NCBI RefSeq assembly: GCF_900098745.1
Contig: NZ_FQTT01000010.1
Coordinates: forward strand, 143,538 to 207,537
DNA length: 64,000 nt
DNA from: Actinomyces glycerinitolerans
Lineage (GTDB): Bacteria > Actinomycetota > Actinomycetes > Actinomycetales > Actinomycetaceae
Reading direction: 5' to 3'
The position numbers were made by a program, and so were the translations under genes. The notes below the pieces were generated by a model. It saw only the letters and a list, made by a program, of their open reading frames with translations. It had not been told where the DNA came from and did no database searches. This document shows, piece after piece, positions 62,615 through 64,000 of the stretch (its first letter is position 1; each line of letters opens with the position of its first letter).

Positions 62615-64000
62615 TCAGCCGAAACGCAACTCGGCCACGCCCCCGTCGGCCCGCACGCACGTCCCGCCGGCCTCCAGCCGCCACGGCCCGCGAGCGCCGT
62701 CGGCCCGCGCGGTGATCACGCCGTCGCGGCGGGCGACGTGGAAGGCGACCGCCGCGCAGTCGTCGTGCGCAGGCACCACCACCTCACGTTCGTCGCCGTC
62801 GACCAGGCCGAAGCAGCGCAGGGTGAGGTCGGCGGCCCAGTCGTCCTCCGGCCATTCCACCCGTCCCGTCACGGGCAGTACACTCCCCTGCCGCACGTAC
62901 AGCGGCAGGGTGTCCAGGCCGTGGCGCTCGCGCACCCACCGCGGCCCAGCCACCGTCGTCCCATCCCACCAGGAGGTCCAGGTGCCTTCGGGCAGGTAGA
63001 CCTCCACCTCGCCGTCGGCGTCCATCACGGGCGCCACCAGTAGGGCCTCCCCGAGCATGTACTGGGTGTCGATGTCCCTGGCCCCGGGGTCGTCGGGGAA
63101 CTCCAGGAACATGGGCCGCATCATCGGCGCCCCCGTGGCGTGCGCCTGCTCCGCCAGCCGGTACAGGTAGGGCATGAGCGACAGGCGCAGGCGGATGAAC
63201 CGGCGGGCCACCTCGACCGCCTCGGCGTCGAAGGCCCAGGGCACGCGCACCGAGTTCGAGCCGTGCAGCCGGGCATGGGAGGACAGCAGTCCGAAGGCCA
63301 GCCAGCGCTTGAACACGCCCGGGTCGGGGGTGCCCTCGAAACCGCCGATGTCGTGGCTCCAATAGGCGAAGCCGGAGGCGCACAGGGACAAGCCGCCGCG
63401 CAGCGTCTCCCCCATGGAGGCGTAGGTGGACTCGTTGTCGCCGCCCCAGTGCACGGGGAACTGCTGTCCACCCGCCGTGGCCGAGCGGGCGAACAGGACC
63501 GCCTCCCCCTGGCCGCGCCGCTCGCGCAGCAGTTCGAAGACGGTGCGGTTGTACAGCTGTGTGTAGTAGTTGTGCATCTTCTCCGGGTCGGAGCCGTCAT
63601 GCCAGGCGATGCCCCGTACCGGGATCCGCTCCCCGAAGTCGGTCTTGAAGCAGTCCACACCCATGTCCAGCAGCACCTGGAGTTTCTCCCGGTACCAGGC
63701 GACGGCGTCGGGGTTGGTGAAGTCGACCAGGGCCATGCCCGCCTGCCACAGATCGGTCTGCCACACATCACCGTCGGTGGTGCGCACCAGATATCCGCGC
63801 GTGGCACCCTCATCGAACAATGCCGAGCGCTGGGCGATATAGGGGTTGATCCACACGCATACGCGCAGGCCGCGGTCCTTGATACGCTCCAGCATGCCGG
63901 CCGGGTCGGGGAAGGTCGCGGGGTCCCACACGAAGTCGCACCAGTGAAAGCCACGCATCCAGAAGGTGTCGAAGTGGAACACGCTCAGCGGCAGGCCCCG
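62615..64000 (-). CDS. GH31 alpha-xylosidase, YicI type (5' end outside window)
   Basis: The last 461 or so residues are present; the frame remains open to the window edge. VFHFDTFWMRGFHWCDF, nucleophile Asp in CFKTDFGERIP, acid/base region VHWGGDNEST, AYWSHDIGGFEGTPDP and MRPMFLEFPDDPGARDIDTQYMLG all match YicI-type alpha-xylosidases, which release alpha-xylose from isoprimeverose-like ends of xyloglucan oligosaccharides. About 300 residues (the N-terminal beta domain) are missing, judging by family length. Confidence 0.92.
   Translation of the reverse strand, partial: RGLPLSVFHFDTFWMRGFHWCDFVWDPATFPDPAGMLERIKDRGLRVCVWINPYIAQRSALFDEGATRGYLVRTTDGDVWQTDLWQAGMALVDFTNPDAVAWYREKLQVLLDMGVDCFKTDFGERIPVRGIAWHDGSDPEKMHNYYTQLYNRTVFELLRERRGQGEAVLFARSATAGGQQFPVHWGGDNESTYASMGETLRGGLSLCASGFAYWSHDIGGFEGTPDPGVFKRWLAFGLLSSHARLHGSNSVRVPWAFDAEAVEVARRFIRLRLSLMPYLYRLAEQAHATGAPMMRPMFLEFPDDPGARDIDTQYMLGEALLVAPVMDADGEVEVYLPEGTWTSWWDGTTVAGPRWVRERHGLDTLPLYVRQGSVLPVTGRVEWPEDDWAADLTLRCFGLVDGDEREVVVPAHDDCAAVAFHVARRDGVITARADGARGPWRLEAGGTCVRADGGVAELRFG

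Noticed and set aside
1..64000. tRNA, rRNA, riboswitch, insertion sequence or phage genes
   Set aside because: No cloverleaf with conserved T-loop, no transposase or integrase motifs, and no known riboswitch core were seen on reading both strands; a covariance-model scan would be needed to exclude small RNAs.

Overview
The window is GC-rich DNA with dense operons, short intergenic gaps, many GTG/TTG starts, lipoprotein-type solute-binding proteins and one sortase-anchored enzyme (LARTG C-terminus). This fits a high-GC Gram-positive actinobacterium, probably an Actinomyces-like member of the Actinomycetaceae; the genus is an inference. Nearly the whole 64 kb is a plant hemicellulose utilisation region (glucurono-acetyl-xylan and its side chains). 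No tRNA, rRNA, CRISPR array, phage or insertion sequence was seen.

Layout. (1) 1-562: tail of an unknown protein. (2) 628-8220: cassette 1 on the minus strand (binding protein, two permeases, polyol-type dehydrogenase, GH120 beta-xylosidase) with a divergent LacI regulator. (3) 8504-20493: wall-anchored GH10 xylanase, then an aldouronate operon (LplB, LplC and LplA type importer, YesL-like protein, GH42, GH67 alpha-glucuronidase) and a CE7 acetylxylan esterase. (4) 20745-33862: a LacI regulator, an RpiB-like isomerase, and cassette 2, a paralogue of cassette 1 in which the GH120 enzyme is surrounded by a TIM-barrel isomerase, a 3-hydroxyacid-type dehydrogenase, a DAK-family kinase and an esterase, with another divergent LacI. 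(5) 33920-38068: xylB, xylA and a ROK repressor. (6) 38229-42856: kdgK, eda, uxuA and uxuB. (7) 43173-47251: a GPH symporter and a GH31 glycosidase, visibly less GC-rich. (8) 47932-52473: GH2 beta-glucuronidase, LacI and uxaC. (9) 53012-55577: a small membrane protein, a secreted-effector-like protein with an apparent 5' frameshift, and a lipoprotein. (10) 55864-64000: a LacI-controlled alpha-galactoside importer, a GH36 alpha-galactosidase, and a truncated GH31 alpha-xylosidase.

How it works together. The anchored GH10 enzyme cuts xylan outside the cell. Oligosaccharides and aldouronates enter through four ABC importers; no ATPase gene is present, so a shared ATPase elsewhere is likely. Cytoplasmic GH120, GH67, GH42, GH31, GH36, GH2 and CE7 enzymes trim them. 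Xylose goes through XylA and XylB. Glucuronate goes through UxaC, UxuB, UxuA, KdgK and Eda, a complete set to pyruvate and glyceraldehyde 3-phosphate. Cassette 2 (22497-32357), together with the RpiB-like gene, is the part whose substrate and pathway cannot be named from known systems. It is the best candidate for new biology. Several promoters can be read directly (TTGnnn, a 17-18 bp spacer, TAnnnT), each followed by a palindrome at the likely start of transcription.
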